In this document: positions 1-9,878 of the stretch, in pieces | How positions within the stretch are numbered: the stretch's first letter is position 1 | Layout: each line of letters starts with the position of its first letter | The notes under the pieces: generated by a model | What the model was told of the DNA's origin: nothing | Databases searched by the model: none | The model's input: the letters and a program-made list of their open reading frames with translations, nothing else | Made by a program: the position numbers and the translations under genes | Assembly: GCF_012986595.1 (NCBI RefSeq) | Contig: NZ_JAAQYM010000001.1 | Span: 248,001 to 312,000, forward strand | From: Pseudomonas koreensis | Lineage (GTDB): Bacteria > Pseudomonadota > Gammaproteobacteria > Pseudomonadales > Pseudomonadaceae | Reading direction: 5' to 3' | DNA: 64,000 nucleotides

Positions 1-126
1 GCTTCGTGGAGTTTTCTGGAGTTGTGGGATTCGTAGGGTGATACCGCGTCTGTGGGCGGCGGATTGGGGGTGGTTTCGGACATCAGATGGCACTCCGATC
101 GAGGCACTTTTGAAAGAATCACGACC

Positions 127-212
127 TGTAGGAGCTGCCGCAGGCTGCGATCTTTTGATCTTGTTTTTAAAAAGCAACATCAAAAGATCGCAGCCTTCGG
201 CAGCTCCTACAG
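127..212. repeat. REP doublet, group I (GTAGGAGCTGCC type)
   Basis: Two inverted copies of a REP unit beginning GTAGGAGCTGCCGCAGGCTG face each other across an AT-rich spacer, each ending in GATCTTTTGAT or its complement. The same unit recurs eight more times in the window. The 126 bases before it hold no supportable gene; the short open frames there run straight through the repeat. Confidence 0.9.
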
Positions 213-223
213 GGGCCGGGTGA

Positions 224-598
224 CTAGTTCGGCACGCGGCGGCCGTCCAGGACTCGGTTGACCATCAGTTCACTGAGCATGATCACCTGATGCAGCATCA
301 GCACGGCGCGGCGGTGTGAGTCGTCGAGCGCGCTGCCGATATCGCGCGCCATGTCGCTGGCGGCGGCTAGTGATTCGCAGGCTTCGACCAGTAGAGTTTC
401 TTCGTCCACTGTTGGATCGATGAGGAAGATTCTGTTCGATTTGCGTGACGGGGTTGAAGGGATCGAGATCTTCAGTGCGCCGGGGTTGAGGTAGAACTTG
501 ATGGCGCGATCGGTCGCCTCTTTTATCTTCTGCGGGTCGAGGGCCGGGTCGTAGGGGATCGGGTCGACGTCTGGGGGGTTGGGCGTGGCTTTGAACAT
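224..598 (-). CDS. DUF6124 family protein
   Basis: A 124-residue soluble protein with no signal peptide or membrane segment. Its start (MFKATPNPPD), the central stretch EETLLVEACESLAAASDMA and the C-terminal helix HQVIMLSELMVNRVLD match the small DUF6124 family, which I know from Pseudomonas genomes and which has no assigned function. The C-terminal two-thirds should be helical. An AGGA about 11 bases upstream is the only ribosome-binding candidate. The gene lies downstream of a long non-coding stretch rich in hairpins, so its expression may be controlled at RNA level, but that is inference. Family assignment is from memory of the motif pattern. Confidence 0.75.
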   Translation of the reverse strand: MFKATPNPPDVDPIPYDPALDPQKIKEATDRAIKFYLNPGALKISIPSTPSRKSNRIFLIDPTVDEETLLVEACESLAAASDMARDIGSALDDSHRRAVLMLHQVIMLSELMVNRVLDGRRVPN

Positions 599-1093
599 AA
601 ATATCTAATTCCTGATCAAGGGCCGCGACCGTTCTCTACTAAAAGAAGGGTGGCGGCTGTGCGCAGGTTAGTAGACCGGAGGAATTAGCAAGGCCGGCGC
701 GCTCGAGAGCGCCCTGCGCACAACCACCATCGAAGTGCAGGCATCGATACGCCTGACTTAATGGGACTCATGCACTTACTAATACCATGCGGGCTACTAA
801 ACCCGGCCACTGATGGGCAGTGACAGGGAAACGATATAGCCCGCGCTATGGTCGTGTAAGCCGGCGGATTCTGGCGTAGGCGTAGGTAACGACGCAAGGC
901 GTTGTAGCCGTTATGGCGTAACGGTTCGTGTACTTTAAACAGACTCGCGCGGGTTACGTTTAAGTGCAGACAGTGGCCGAGTGTTTTCCCCGTGCTGTTG
1001 ATGTTATTGGCCAGGCCGCCATCGCTGGCAAGCCAGCTCCCACAATTTGACCGAGTGCATTCAGTCAGGGATTGGTCGACTGGGAGGCCGCTT
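599..1093 (-). other. Hairpin-rich intergenic stretch upstream of the DUF6124 gene
   Basis: No supportable gene. Read toward the DUF6124 gene the stretch contains several short perfect stem-loops: CCGTTA/TAACGG near 908-924, CACTG/CAGTG near 810-824, CGCTC/GAGCG near 697-708, and a long-range pairing between the TTTAAAC near 935 and GTTTAAG near 957. It may be a structured leader or a small RNA. A lone half-REP (GCTGGCAAGCCAGCTCCCACA type) lies near 1025-1045. Confidence 0.4.
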
Positions 1094-1187
1094 TCGCGAG
1101 CAGGCTCGCTCCCACAGGGGACTTTTGGTCGGGCATGAAATAGCTGAGCACCACACATCCACTGTGGGAGCGAGCCTGCTCGCGAAG
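1094..1187. repeat. REP doublet, group IV (CGCGAGCAGGCTCGCTCCCACA type)
   Basis: Inverted pair: TTCGCGAGCAGGCTCGCTCC at the left arm and its complement at the right arm, separated by about 50 bases. Four similar or diverged doublets occur elsewhere in the window. Confidence 0.88.
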
Positions 1188-1220
1188 GCTGACTCACTGG
1201 CAACACCGTTCTCCAGACAG

Positions 1221-1261
1221 AAAAAACCCGCCGTCCCGATCAACCGGGGCGGCGGGTTTTG
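1221..1261 (-). terminator. Rho-independent terminator of the adhesin gene
   Basis: On the minus strand AAAACCCGCCG pairs with CGGCGGGTTTTTT around a loop of about 16 bases, giving an 11-bp GC-rich stem followed by six T. It lies 17 bases past the stop codon of the giant adhesin. Confidence 0.92.
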
Positions 1262-1277
1262 TCGTTTCAGGCCTTGA

Positions 1278-4200
1278 TCACACCGTGTCCACCTTCAGCG
1301 AATGATCATTCAGCATGCCGCTGATGATCGTCGCCGTGTCGTGCCCGCCGGCCACCACGCCGCCCGCCCCCGGGGTCACGCCGTAGTGGCTGGCGAGGTT
1401 GACGCCGGCCAGGTCGATGGTCTGGTTCGGCGTGGCGCCGGCCAGGGCGCTGACGTCGATGCTGGTGAGCACCGAGGCGCCGCTGCCGGTGACGGTGAAG
1501 TGCAGGTAGTCGTCCAGCGACGCCGTGGTGCCGTTTTCACCTTGCAGCAGTTGCGACAGGTCGAGCTTGTCGGTGCCCGGGGTGAAATCGGTGATGGTGT
1601 CGTGGCCACTGTTGCCCTTGAGGTACTGGAAGGTGTCGGCGCCCGGCCCACCGGTGAGGGTGTTGTTGCCCATGCCGCCAATCAGCAGGTCGTCACCGCC
1701 GCCGCCGTTGAGGATGTCGTTGCCCAGGCCGCCGTTGATCACGTTGTTATTGTTGTCGCCGGTCAGGGTGTCGTTGAAGTTCGAGCCGACGAGGTTTTCG
1801 ATGTTGCTCAGGGTGTCGGTGCCGGCGCCGATGGTGTTCTGCGCGCCGAGCAGGCCGAGGTTGACCGTGACCCCGGCGGTGGCGTGGGCATAACTGACGG
1901 TGTCGATGCCGGTGCCGCCGTCGAGAATGTCGTTGCCCGGGCCGCTGTAGAGCAAGTCATTGCCCGCACCGCCGTGCATCTCGTTGTTGCCGGAACCGGC
2001 GGTCAGCACGTCGTTGCCGTCGCCGCCATTGAGGATGTTGTTGCCGGTACCGGCCACCAGAATGTCGTCGCCGGCGGTACCGGTGAGCGTGTGACCATCC
2101 TGATAGCTGATGCTGACGTTGGCCGTGTCGCTGCCACCGTGGTTGTCGTTGGCGGTGTAGGTGCCGTTGAAATCCGGCGTCAAGTCGTGGGCGCCGGCGT
2201 AGTTGACCGTCATGGTCAGTTGGTAGTTTTCCGCCGCGTTGGTGTTGCTGCCACTGGTGTTGGTGATGTTGGTGACATGAATCTGGTACGTGCCATCGGC
2301 GCCGGCGGTGATGGTGCCACCGTCGGCAATGCTGGTGAACGCGCCGCCGTTGACCGAGTACTCCAGCGTGATATGCCCGGCCGCCAGGTTGTGATCCAGG
2401 TTGAGGGTTTCGCCCTGTTTCAGTTTGACGGTGATCAGGTCTTCATCGTTGGCATTGGCGTTGGTCACCGCGCCAAGGTAGCCGCTGACCACCAGCACTG
2501 CAGTCATCGCAGCGGTGTTGGCGGCGAACGCGTTGCGCACGTCGGCCAGGGTCTGGTTGGCGGCGGTGTTGCCGGTGCCGGTGAAGTTGATCGCGCCAGT
2601 ACCGGTGAAGTCCGCGCCCTTGGCCGCCCACCCGGTGTTGAAGGTGGTCGGCGAGGCGTTGAGCGTGTCGCCGTCCGGGTCGCTGTCGTTGGCCAGCAAC
2701 AGCTCGCCCGGCACGACGATATTGCTCGACAGCACGTTGGTGATGACGTGGTCGTCCACCGCCACCGGTGGCGAGTTGGGGATCACTTTCACGGTCAAGG
2801 TGGAGCTGGCGAGGTCGCCGTCGTTGTCGCTGAGGGTGAAGCCGATGTTTTCGGTGATCACCGTGGTCGTGGTTTTTTGCGAGGTGTAGCTGTAGTCGCC
2901 GGTGTCGAGGTTGATCACCAGAGTGCCGCTGTTGTTGGTGGCGATGCTCAGGCTGTTGTTCACCGTGTTGAACGTGCCGTGGTTGGTGCCGCCGGATGCA
3001 GTCAACGAACCCTGACCGCTGTTGGCGCGCGGGTCATAGGTGTAGGTGGTGCCATCGACCACGATGGATTTGATGAACCCGCCATCGGCGCCGAACGTAC
3101 CGCCCTCGCCCAGCAGCGAACCGGTGACCGGCGCGCCTTCCACAGTGCCCGACAACACCGAGTTGAGCTGATTGAGGTCAGTGACCACCACCGCGTTGGT
3201 GTTGGTGTGGCTGATGCCGTCATAGGCCAGCGGGTCGAGGTTGGCGTTGCTCACGCCGCTGCCCAGGCCGATCGCGTAGTTCTTGATGTTGTTGGCATCG
3301 AGGAACGCTTTGAGTGCGGTCTCGTCAGCGGTGCCGATTTCCTGGCCTGTGGTCGGTTTGCCGTCGGAGAAGAAGTAACCGACGTTCTGCGCCCCGGTGA
3401 GTTTGCCCGAGGTGTTGAACGCGGTTTGCATCGTCGCCACGGCCGCATCGTAGTTGGTGCCGCCACCCGCCGTGAGGCCGGCGAGGAGCGATTTGGCGGT
3501 TGCCACGTCAACCCATACCGACGTTCTGTCAGTGGCGCTGCTGCTGAAGGTGACGAGTTGCACCTTCACGTCGCCGAGGTCGTCGTATTTGTCGAGCAAG
3601 GCACTGATCGCCTGTTTCGCCAGATCCAGCCGCGACAGCCCCGGCACGCCAGACGGATCGACCATGCTGCCGGAAATGTCGAGGACGATAAGGATGTTGG
3701 AGTCGATCTCCACCGCCGCCACCGAGCGATCCGACGCCACCGCTTTGGGCACGTCGTCGACGATGTTGACCACGATCGTGCTGGTGGTGCTGTTGCCCAG
3801 CGCATCGGTGGCTTTGTAGGTAAAGCTTTCGCTCAGGGTGTTGGCGCCGTCGTTGGCGTTCGGCGTGGTTTTCGGCGCCGAGGTCAGGGTGTAGGTGTAA
3901 GTGCCGTCGGCGTTGAGCTGGATCTGCCCGTACGTGCCGGTGGCGCTGCCGACCAGGGTGTAGGTGAGCGCCCCGCTGCCGCCGGTGACCGCGCCAACCA
4001 GCGTGCCGGTGGCGGTTTCGCCGGTATTGGTCGGGTCGCTGCCGGTGACCGTGCCGGGGGCCAGGTCCTGGCCGTCCTTGGTCAGGTCGAGGGCTTTTTC
4101 ATAGACCGTCACGTCTTGATCCACCGACGCCACGAGTTTGCTGTCGGCGACATTGATGGTGATGGTGGTGGTGCTTTCGTCGCCGTCACCGTCGCGGATG

Positions 4201-7200
4201 GTGTAGGTGAAAGTGTCGGTGGCGCCCGGCGGGCTCACCGAGTTCGGGTTGCTGTGGTAGACGGCGTTGCCCGCCGCGTCCAGGGTCAGGTAACCGTAGG
4301 TGCCGTTGATGTTGCTGTTGAGGCCGCCGATTGCCGAGCTCGCGGTGTTGCTGCCTGCACGCACACCGACCACTGCCCCGCCCGCCGCTGCGCCATCGGC
4401 GCCGGTGACGTCGTTACCGAGCACGCTGATGTTGACCGTGCCGCCCTCCGTCACCGAGCCGGTGTCGGCCTTGGCGGTCGGCAGGTCATCGATGATGTTG
4501 ACGTTGATCTGCCCCGACGCCGTGCTGCCGTCGCCGTCGGTGGCGACCACGTTGAAGTTCTCGGTGAGGCTGTTGGCGCCATTACCGGTCGGGTGCGCCT
4601 CGTTGTCCACCAGGGTGTAGCTGTAGCTCACCACGCCCGTGGCAGGGTTGTAACCGGTGATGGTCAGCGTGCTGCCCAATGGCGTGACCGCCGATTGCGG
4701 GAAGCCTGCGGCGACACCGTTGGTGACCACGGCGATACCGCCGACGGTGAGGGTTTGCAGACCGTCGAGCGCGGTCACGGTGAACGTGCCGCTTTGGGTC
4801 AAAGCGGATGGGTTCGGGCTGCTGCCGTCGCTGAGGTTTTTCTCGTAGACCGTCAGCTCGCCGCCGTTGACGTCGAGACCATTGAGGATCACCGGATCGT
4901 CGTTGTTGTGGATGTTCAGCACCAGATTGGCGGTGCTCGCGTCGCCGTCCGAGTCGGTGATGGTGTAGGTGAAGGTTTCGGTACCGTTGCCATTGCCGTG
5001 CAGGTTTTTGAAGTCGGCGTCGTTGGTGTTGAGCGTGTAGGTGTAGGTGCCGTTGGCATTCAATACCAAGGTGCCGTAGGTACCGGTGAAAGTCCCGGCA
5101 GTGACGGGGCCTGTCGGCACACGGTCGGCACCTTGCACGTCGTTGGTCAGGACGTTACCGGTCAGCGTGAGGTTGATTTCTGACGCGGTGTTGGCGTTGC
5201 TGTCGTTCACTGCTTTTGGCAGGTCGTCGATGATGTTGACGTCGAGCGTTGCGTTGGCGGTGGTGCCGTTGTCATCGACCACGGTGACGGCGAATTGCTC
5301 GGGCAGGTTGTTTGCGCCGTTAGCCGTTGGGTGGGTTTCGTTATCGACCAGGGTGTAGCTGTAACTCACCACCCCGGTGGTGGCGTTGAAGCCGGTGATG
5401 GTGAGCGTGCTGCCCAGCGGTGTGGTGACCGATTGCGGGAAGCCTGCCGCAACGCCGTTAGTGACCACCGCGATACCGCCCACGGTCAGCGTGGTGACGC
5501 CGTCGAGTGCGGTGATGGTGAAGGTGCCGCTTTGGGTCAACGCTGTTGAGTCTGGCGCGCTGCCGTCGCTGAGGTTTTTCTCGTAGACGGTGAGTTCGCC
5601 GCCATTCACGTCGAGGCCGCTGATGACCACTGGATCGTCGTTGTTGTGGATTTGCAGGACGAGGTTGGCGGTGCTGGTATCGCCGTCGGAATCGGTGATG
5701 GTGTAGGTGAAGCTTTCAGTGCCGTCGCCACCGCCATGCAGGTTTTTGAAGTCCGCATCGGTGGTGTTGAGGGTGTAGGTGTAAGTGCCGTTGGCATTCA
5801 ATACCAAGGTGCCGTAGGTGCCGGTGAACGTGCCGGCCGTCACGGGCCCGGTCGGTACGCGGTCGGCGCCTTGCACGTCGTTGGTCAGGACGCTGCCGGT
5901 CAGCGTCAGGTTGGTTTCCGAGGCGGTGTTGGCGTTGCTGTCGTTCAGCGCTTTTGGCAAGTCATCGATGATGTTGACGTCGAGCGTTGCGTTGGCGGTG
6001 GTGCCGTTGTCATCGACCACGGTGACGGCGAATTGCTCGGGCAGGTTGTTTGCACCGTTAGCCGTTGGGTGGGTTTCGTTATCGACCAGGGTGTAGCTGT
6101 AACTCACCACCCCGGTGGTGGCGTTGAAGCCGGTGATGGTGAGCGTGCTGCCCAGCGGTGTGGTGACCGATTGCGGGAAGCCTGCCGCAACGCCGTTAGT
6201 GACCACCGCGATACCGCCCACGGTCAGCGTGGTGACGCCGTCGAGTGCGGTGATGGTGAAGGTGCCGCTTTGGGTCAACGCTGTTGAGTCTGGCGCGCTG
6301 CCGTCGCTGAGGTTTTTCTCGTAGACGGTGAGTTCGCCGCCATTCACGTCGAGGCCGCTGATGACCACTGGATCGTCGTTGTTGTGGATCTGCAGGACGA
6401 GGTTCGCGGTGCTGGTATCGCCATCGGAATCGGTAATGGTGTAGGTGAAAGTCTCGGTGCCGTTGCCGCCGCCATGCAGGTTTTTGAAGTCCGCATCGGT
6501 GGTGTTGAGGGTGTAGGTGTAAGTGCCGTCGGTTTGCAGTACCAAGGTGCCGTAAGTGCCGGTGAACGTGCCGGCAGTGACGGGCCCGGTGGGTACGCGG
6601 TCGGCGCCTTGCACGTCGTTGGTGAGCACGCTGCCGGTCAGCGTGAGGTTGGTTTCTGACGCGGTGTTGGCGTTGCTGTCGTTCACTGCTTTTGGCAGGT
6701 CATCGATGATATTGACGTCGAGGGTTGCGTTGGCGGTGGTGCCGTTGTCATCCACTACCGTGACGGCGAATTGCTCGGGCAGGTTGTTTGCACCGTTAGC
6801 CGTTGGGTGGGTTTCGTTATCGACCAAAGTGTAGCTGTAACTCACCACGCCAGTGGTGGCGTTGAAACCGGTGATGGTGAGCGTGCTGCCCAGTGGTGTA
6901 GTGACCGATTGCGGGAAACCTGCGGCCACGCCGTTAGTGACCACAGCGATGCCACCGACGGTCAGCGTGGTGACGCCGTCGAGTGCGGTGATGGTGAAGG
7001 TGCCGCTTTGGGTCAACGCTGTTGAGTCTGGCGCGCTGCCGGTGCTGAGGTTTTTCTCGTAAACGGTAAGCTCGCCGCCGTTCACATCCAGGCCACTGAT
7101 GACCACTGGATCGTCGTTGTTGTGGATTTGCAGAACGAGGTTCGCGGTACTGGTGTCGCCGTCGGAATCGGTGATGGTGTAGGTGAAGGTTTCAGTGCCG

Positions 7201-9878
7201 TTGCCACCGCCGTGCAGGTTTTTGAAGTCCGAATCGGTGGTGTTGAGGGTGTAGGTGTAAGTGCCGTCGGTTTGCAGTACCAAGGTGCCGTAAGTGCCGG
7301 TGAACGTGCCGGCAGTGACGGGGCCGGTGGGCACGCGGTCGGCGCCTTGCACGTCATTGGTCAGCACGTTGCCGGTGAGCATGAGGTTGGTTTCTGACGC
7401 GGTGTTGGCGTTGCTGTCGTTCACTGCTTTTGGCAGGTCGTCGACCACGTTCACATCAAGGGTCGCGTTGGCGGTCGTGCCATTGTCATCGACCACGGTG
7501 ACGGCAAATTGCTCTGGCAATGTGTTGGCGCCATTGCCAGTCGGGTGGGCGTCGTTGTGATCGAGGGTGTAGCTGTAACTGACCACGCCAGTGGTGGCGT
7601 TGAAACCGGTGATGGTGAGCGTACTGCCCAGCGGTGTGGTGACCGATTGCGGGAAACCTGCGGCCACGCCGTTAGTGACCACAGCGATGCCACCGACGGT
7701 CAGCGTGGTGACGCCGTCGAGTGCGGTGATGGTGAAGGTGCCGCTTTGGGTCAACGCTGTTGAGTCTGGCGCGCTGCCGTCGCTGAGATTTTTCTCGTAA
7801 ACCGTCAGCTCGCCGCCGTTCACATCCAGGCCACTGATGACCACGGGATCGTCGTTGTTGTGGATCTGCAGCACGAGGTTGGCGGTGCTCGTGTCGCCGT
7901 CGGAATCGGTGATGGTGTAGGTGAAATTCTCGGTGCCGTTACCACCGCCATGCAGGTTTTTGAAATCCGCATCGGTGGGGTTCAGCGTGTAGGTGTAGGT
8001 GCCGTCAGTTTGCAGTACCAAGGTGCCGTAAGTGCCGGTGAACGTGCCGGCAGTGACGGGGCCGGTGGGCACTCGGTCGGCGCCTTGCACGTCATTGGTC
8101 AGCACGTTGCCGGTCAGCGTCAGGTTGGTTTCCGAGGCGGTGTTGGCGTTGCTGTCGTCCACACCCTTTGGCACGTCGTCGACGATGGTCGCGTTGATCA
8201 CGGTGCTGGCCGTGCTGCCATTGTCATCCGTCACGATCACGGCGAACTGTTCGGGCAATGTGTTGGCACCGTTGCCAGTGGGGTGCGCGTCGCTGTGATC
8301 CAGGGTGTAGGTGTAGGTCAGCACCCCGGTCGTGGCGTTGAACCCGGTGACCGTCAACGTGCTCCCCAGCGGCGTGGTGACCGATTGCGGGAAGCCCGCT
8401 GCCACGCCGTTGGTCACTACGGCGATGCCACCCACAGTCAACGTGGTGACGCCGTCCGCTGCGGTAATGGTCAGGCTGCCGCTTTGGGTCAACGCGGCAG
8501 CATCGGGGGCGCTGCCGCTGCTGAGATTGGCCTCGTAGACCGTCAGCACCCCACCGTTGATGCCGCTATCGATTGTCACCGGGTCGTCGTTATTGTGGAT
8601 CTGCAGCACAAGGTTGGCGGTGCTGGTATCGCCGTCCGAGTCAGTGAGGGTGTAGGTGAAAGTTTCGGTGCCATTGCCGCCGCCGTGCAGGGCTTTGAAA
8701 TCGGCGTCGCTGGTGTTCAGGGTGTAGGTGTAGGTGCCATTGGCATTCAACACCAGGGTGCCGAAGGTGCCGGTGAATGTCCCGGCAGTCACCGGTCCGC
8801 TGGGCACACGGTCGGCGCCTTGCACGTCGTTGGTCAGGACGTTGCCGGTCAGGGTCAGCAGGGTTTCCGAGGCGCTGTTGGGGTTGCTGTCGTTCACTGC
8901 CCGTGGCACGTCATCGACGATGTTGACGTCCAGTGTGCCCGTCGCCGAGTCGCCGTTGCTGTCACCCGCCACAACGGTGAATTGCTCGCTGAGGTTGTTG
9001 GCGCCGCCACCGGCCGGATGGGCGTCGTTGCCGTTGAGGGTGTAGCTGTAGCTGACCACGCCGGTCGCCGCGTTGTAGCCGGTGATGGTCAGGGTGTTAC
9101 CCAGTTGCGTGGTGATCGACTGCGGAAAACCGGCCGCCACGCCAGCGCTGACCACGCTGATGCCGCCGATGTTCAGGCTGCTCAGGCCGTCCGGCGCCGA
9201 CACTGTGAAGCTACCGCTCTGGATCAGCGCACCGGGGTTGGCCGAGGAGCCGTCAGGCAGGTTGGCTTCGTTGAGGGTCAGCTCACCACCAGGCACCGCG
9301 AGGCCGCTGAGGGTGACCAGATTGTTGACCGGCGGCGGCACGATCGGTGTGTTGTTGCCATTGTCGATGACGGCGTTATGCCGTTCTTCAGGAAACTCGG
9401 GAATGCCGTTGAAACCGGCGGTCGGGAAGCCGATGACCGGATCCACGCGCCCGCCGACTTCAGTCAGCAAGACGAAACTGTGACCGCCGCCCAGCTCCCC
9501 CGGCGCACCACCCGGAGCGTTGGGCCCGGCAGCGGTCGCTTCTGCGGCTTTGGTGGGGTCTTCGCCGGCGGCGATGGCTTTCTGAATCTGCTCGACATCG
9601 GTCAGCTGCGCTTCGCTCGGCGTCAGCACTTCGGGGGCATTGATCGGCACCGCCTGGTTGGCCAGCAGTTGCCCGGACATGGTCATGCTGCTGTCGCGAC
9701 CCAGGGTCAGCTCGTGGCCGTTTTGCAGATGAACGGCGACTGCGCCTTCTGCCCCGGTGATCACTTGATCGCCGGCAAACAAACGGTCGCCTTCGACCAG
9801 GGCGCGGCGTGTGCCGTCGGTGCCCTGCGCAAAAACCTGACCAATGACTTTAGTGACGATCCCGATGAGCGTTGCCAT
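1278..9878 (-). CDS. LapA/MapA-type giant RTX adhesin with retention module
   Basis: A surface adhesin of about 2866 residues, exported by type I secretion and expected to drive attachment and biofilm formation. I start at MATLIG because GGAGGAG sits 8 bases upstream; an in-frame ATG 141 bases earlier lacks such a site. Residues 1-130 form a LapA-like retention module with TAAG at 115-118, the di-alanine site cut by LapG in LapA. Seven Ig-like repeats of about 246 residues follow (genomic 9.3-4.4 kb), each with a GGELTVYE-type start and a cadherin-like half ending in DSDGDTSTANLVL. A von Willebrand A domain lies near residue 2060 (DISGSM, GGGTNYD). Calcium-binding RTX nonapeptides (GGxGND) follow near 2600-2680, then an uncleaved C-terminal secretion region. 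Known families are LapA and MapA; size and separation from lapD/lapG favour MapA. Long plus-strand frames over it are shadows. Confidence 0.93.
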   Translation of the reverse strand: MATLIGIVTKVIGQVFAQGTDGTRRALVEGDRLFAGDQVITGAEGAVAVHLQNGHELTLGRDSSMTMSGQLLANQAVPINAPEVLTPSEAQLTDVEQIQKAIAAGEDPTKAAEATAAGPNAPGGAPGELGGGHSFVLLTEVGGRVDPVIGFPTAGFNGIPEFPEERHNAVIDNGNNTPIVPPPVNNLVTLSGLAVPGGELTLNEANLPDGSSANPGALIQSGSFTVSAPDGLSSLNIGGISVVSAGVAAGFPQSITTQLGNTLTITGYNAATGVVSYSYTLNGNDAHPAGGGANNLSEQFTVVAGDSNGDSATGTLDVNIVDDVPRAVNDSNPNSASETLLTLTGNVLTNDVQGADRVPSGPVTAGTFTGTFGTLVLNANGTYTYTLNTSDADFKALHGGGNGTETFTYTLTDSDGDTSTANLVLQIHNNDDPVTIDSGINGGVLTVYEANLSSGSAPDAAALTQSGSLTITAADGVTTLTVGGIAVVTNGVAAGFPQSVTTPLGSTLTVTGFNATTGVLTYTYTLDHSDAHPTGNGANTLPEQFAVIVTDDNGSTASTVINATIVDDVPKGVDDSNANTASETNLTLTGNVLTNDVQGADRVPTGPVTAGTFTGTYGTLVLQTDGTYTYTLNPTDADFKNLHGGGNGTENFTYTITDSDGDTSTANLVLQIHNNDDPVVISGLDVNGGELTVYEKNLSDGSAPDSTALTQSGTFTITALDGVTTLTVGGIAVVTNGVAAGFPQSVTTPLGSTLTITGFNATTGVVSYSYTLDHNDAHPTGNGANTLPEQFAVTVVDDNGTTANATLDVNVVDDLPKAVNDSNANTASETNLMLTGNVLTNDVQGADRVPTGPVTAGTFTGTYGTLVLQTDGTYTYTLNTTDSDFKNLHGGGNGTETFTYTITDSDGDTSTANLVLQIHNNDDPVVISGLDVNGGELTVYEKNLSTGSAPDSTALTQSGTFTITALDGVTTLTVGGIAVVTNGVAAGFPQSVTTPLGSTLTITGFNATTGVVSYSYTLVDNETHPTANGANNLPEQFAVTVVDDNGTTANATLDVNIIDDLPKAVNDSNANTASETNLTLTGSVLTNDVQGADRVPTGPVTAGTFTGTYGTLVLQTDGTYTYTLNTTDADFKNLHGGGNGTETFTYTITDSDGDTSTANLVLQIHNNDDPVVISGLDVNGGELTVYEKNLSDGSAPDSTALTQSGTFTITALDGVTTLTVGGIAVVTNGVAAGFPQSVTTPLGSTLTITGFNATTGVVSYSYTLVDNETHPTANGANNLPEQFAVTVVDDNGTTANATLDVNIIDDLPKALNDSNANTASETNLTLTGSVLTNDVQGADRVPTGPVTAGTFTGTYGTLVLNANGTYTYTLNTTDADFKNLHGGGDGTESFTYTITDSDGDTSTANLVLQIHNNDDPVVISGLDVNGGELTVYEKNLSDGSAPDSTALTQSGTFTITALDGVTTLTVGGIAVVTNGVAAGFPQSVTTPLGSTLTITGFNATTGVVSYSYTLVDNETHPTANGANNLPEQFAVTVVDDNGTTANATLDVNIIDDLPKAVNDSNANTASEINLTLTGNVLTNDVQGADRVPTGPVTAGTFTGTYGTLVLNANGTYTYTLNTNDADFKNLHGNGNGTETFTYTITDSDGDASTANLVLNIHNNDDPVILNGLDVNGGELTVYEKNLSDGSSPNPSALTQSGTFTVTALDGLQTLTVGGIAVVTNGVAAGFPQSAVTPLGSTLTITGYNPATGVVSYSYTLVDNEAHPTGNGANSLTENFNVVATDGDGSTASGQINVNIIDDLPTAKADTGSVTEGGTVNISVLGNDVTGADGAAAGGAVVGVRAGSNTASSAIGGLNSNINGTYGYLTLDAAGNAVYHSNPNSVSPPGATDTFTYTIRDGDGDESTTTITINVADSKLVASVDQDVTVYEKALDLTKDGQDLAPGTVTGSDPTNTGETATGTLVGAVTGGSGALTYTLVGSATGTYGQIQLNADGTYTYTLTSAPKTTPNANDGANTLSESFTYKATDALGNSTTSTIVVNIVDDVPKAVASDRSVAAVEIDSNILIVLDISGSMVDPSGVPGLSRLDLAKQAISALLDKYDDLGDVKVQLVTFSSSATDRTSVWVDVATAKSLLAGLTAGGGTNYDAAVATMQTAFNTSGKLTGAQNVGYFFSDGKPTTGQEIGTADETALKAFLDANNIKNYAIGLGSGVSNANLDPLAYDGISHTNTNAVVVTDLNQLNSVLSGTVEGAPVTGSLLGEGGTFGADGGFIKSIVVDGTTYTYDPRANSGQGSLTASGGTNHGTFNTVNNSLSIATNNSGTLVINLDTGDYSYTSQKTTTTVITENIGFTLSDNDGDLASSTLTVKVIPNSPPVAVDDHVITNVLSSNIVVPGELLLANDSDPDGDTLNASPTTFNTGWAAKGADFTGTGAINFTGTGNTAANQTLADVRNAFAANTAAMTAVLVVSGYLGAVTNANANDEDLITVKLKQGETLNLDHNLAAGHITLEYSVNGGAFTSIADGGTITAGADGTYQIHVTNITNTSGSNTNAAENYQLTMTVNYAGAHDLTPDFNGTYTANDNHGGSDTANVSISYQDGHTLTGTAGDDILVAGTGNNILNGGDGNDVLTAGSGNNEMHGGAGNDLLYSGPGNDILDGGTGIDTVSYAHATAGVTVNLGLLGAQNTIGAGTDTLSNIENLVGSNFNDTLTGDNNNNVINGGLGNDILNGGGGDDLLIGGMGNNTLTGGPGADTFQYLKGNSGHDTITDFTPGTDKLDLSQLLQGENGTTASLDDYLHFTVTGSGASVLTSIDVSALAGATPNQTIDLAGVNLASHYGVTPGAGGVVAGGHDTATIISGMLNDHSLKVDTV
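4440..9300 (-). repeat. Seven coding tandem repeats of about 738 bp within the adhesin
   Basis: Units begin near 9300, 8570, 7830, 7095, 6357, 5619 and 4880 in reading order. The central units are spaced exactly 738 bp (246 codons); the outer ones drift to 741-750 bp. Two central units share a stretch of about 330 bases with no visible difference (about 5318-5647 against 6056-6385), pointing to recent duplication or gene conversion. The first and last units are the most diverged. Confidence 0.9.

Noticed and set aside
685..1206. 173-codon minus-strand frame before the DUF6124 gene
   Set aside because: It reads through a REP doublet and a series of hairpins; the sequence has no protein-like pattern.
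1302..5183. 1293-codon plus-strand frame across the adhesin gene
   Set aside because: It is an antisense shadow of a repetitive GC-rich gene; no ribosome-binding site, and its own repeats simply mirror those of the adhesin.
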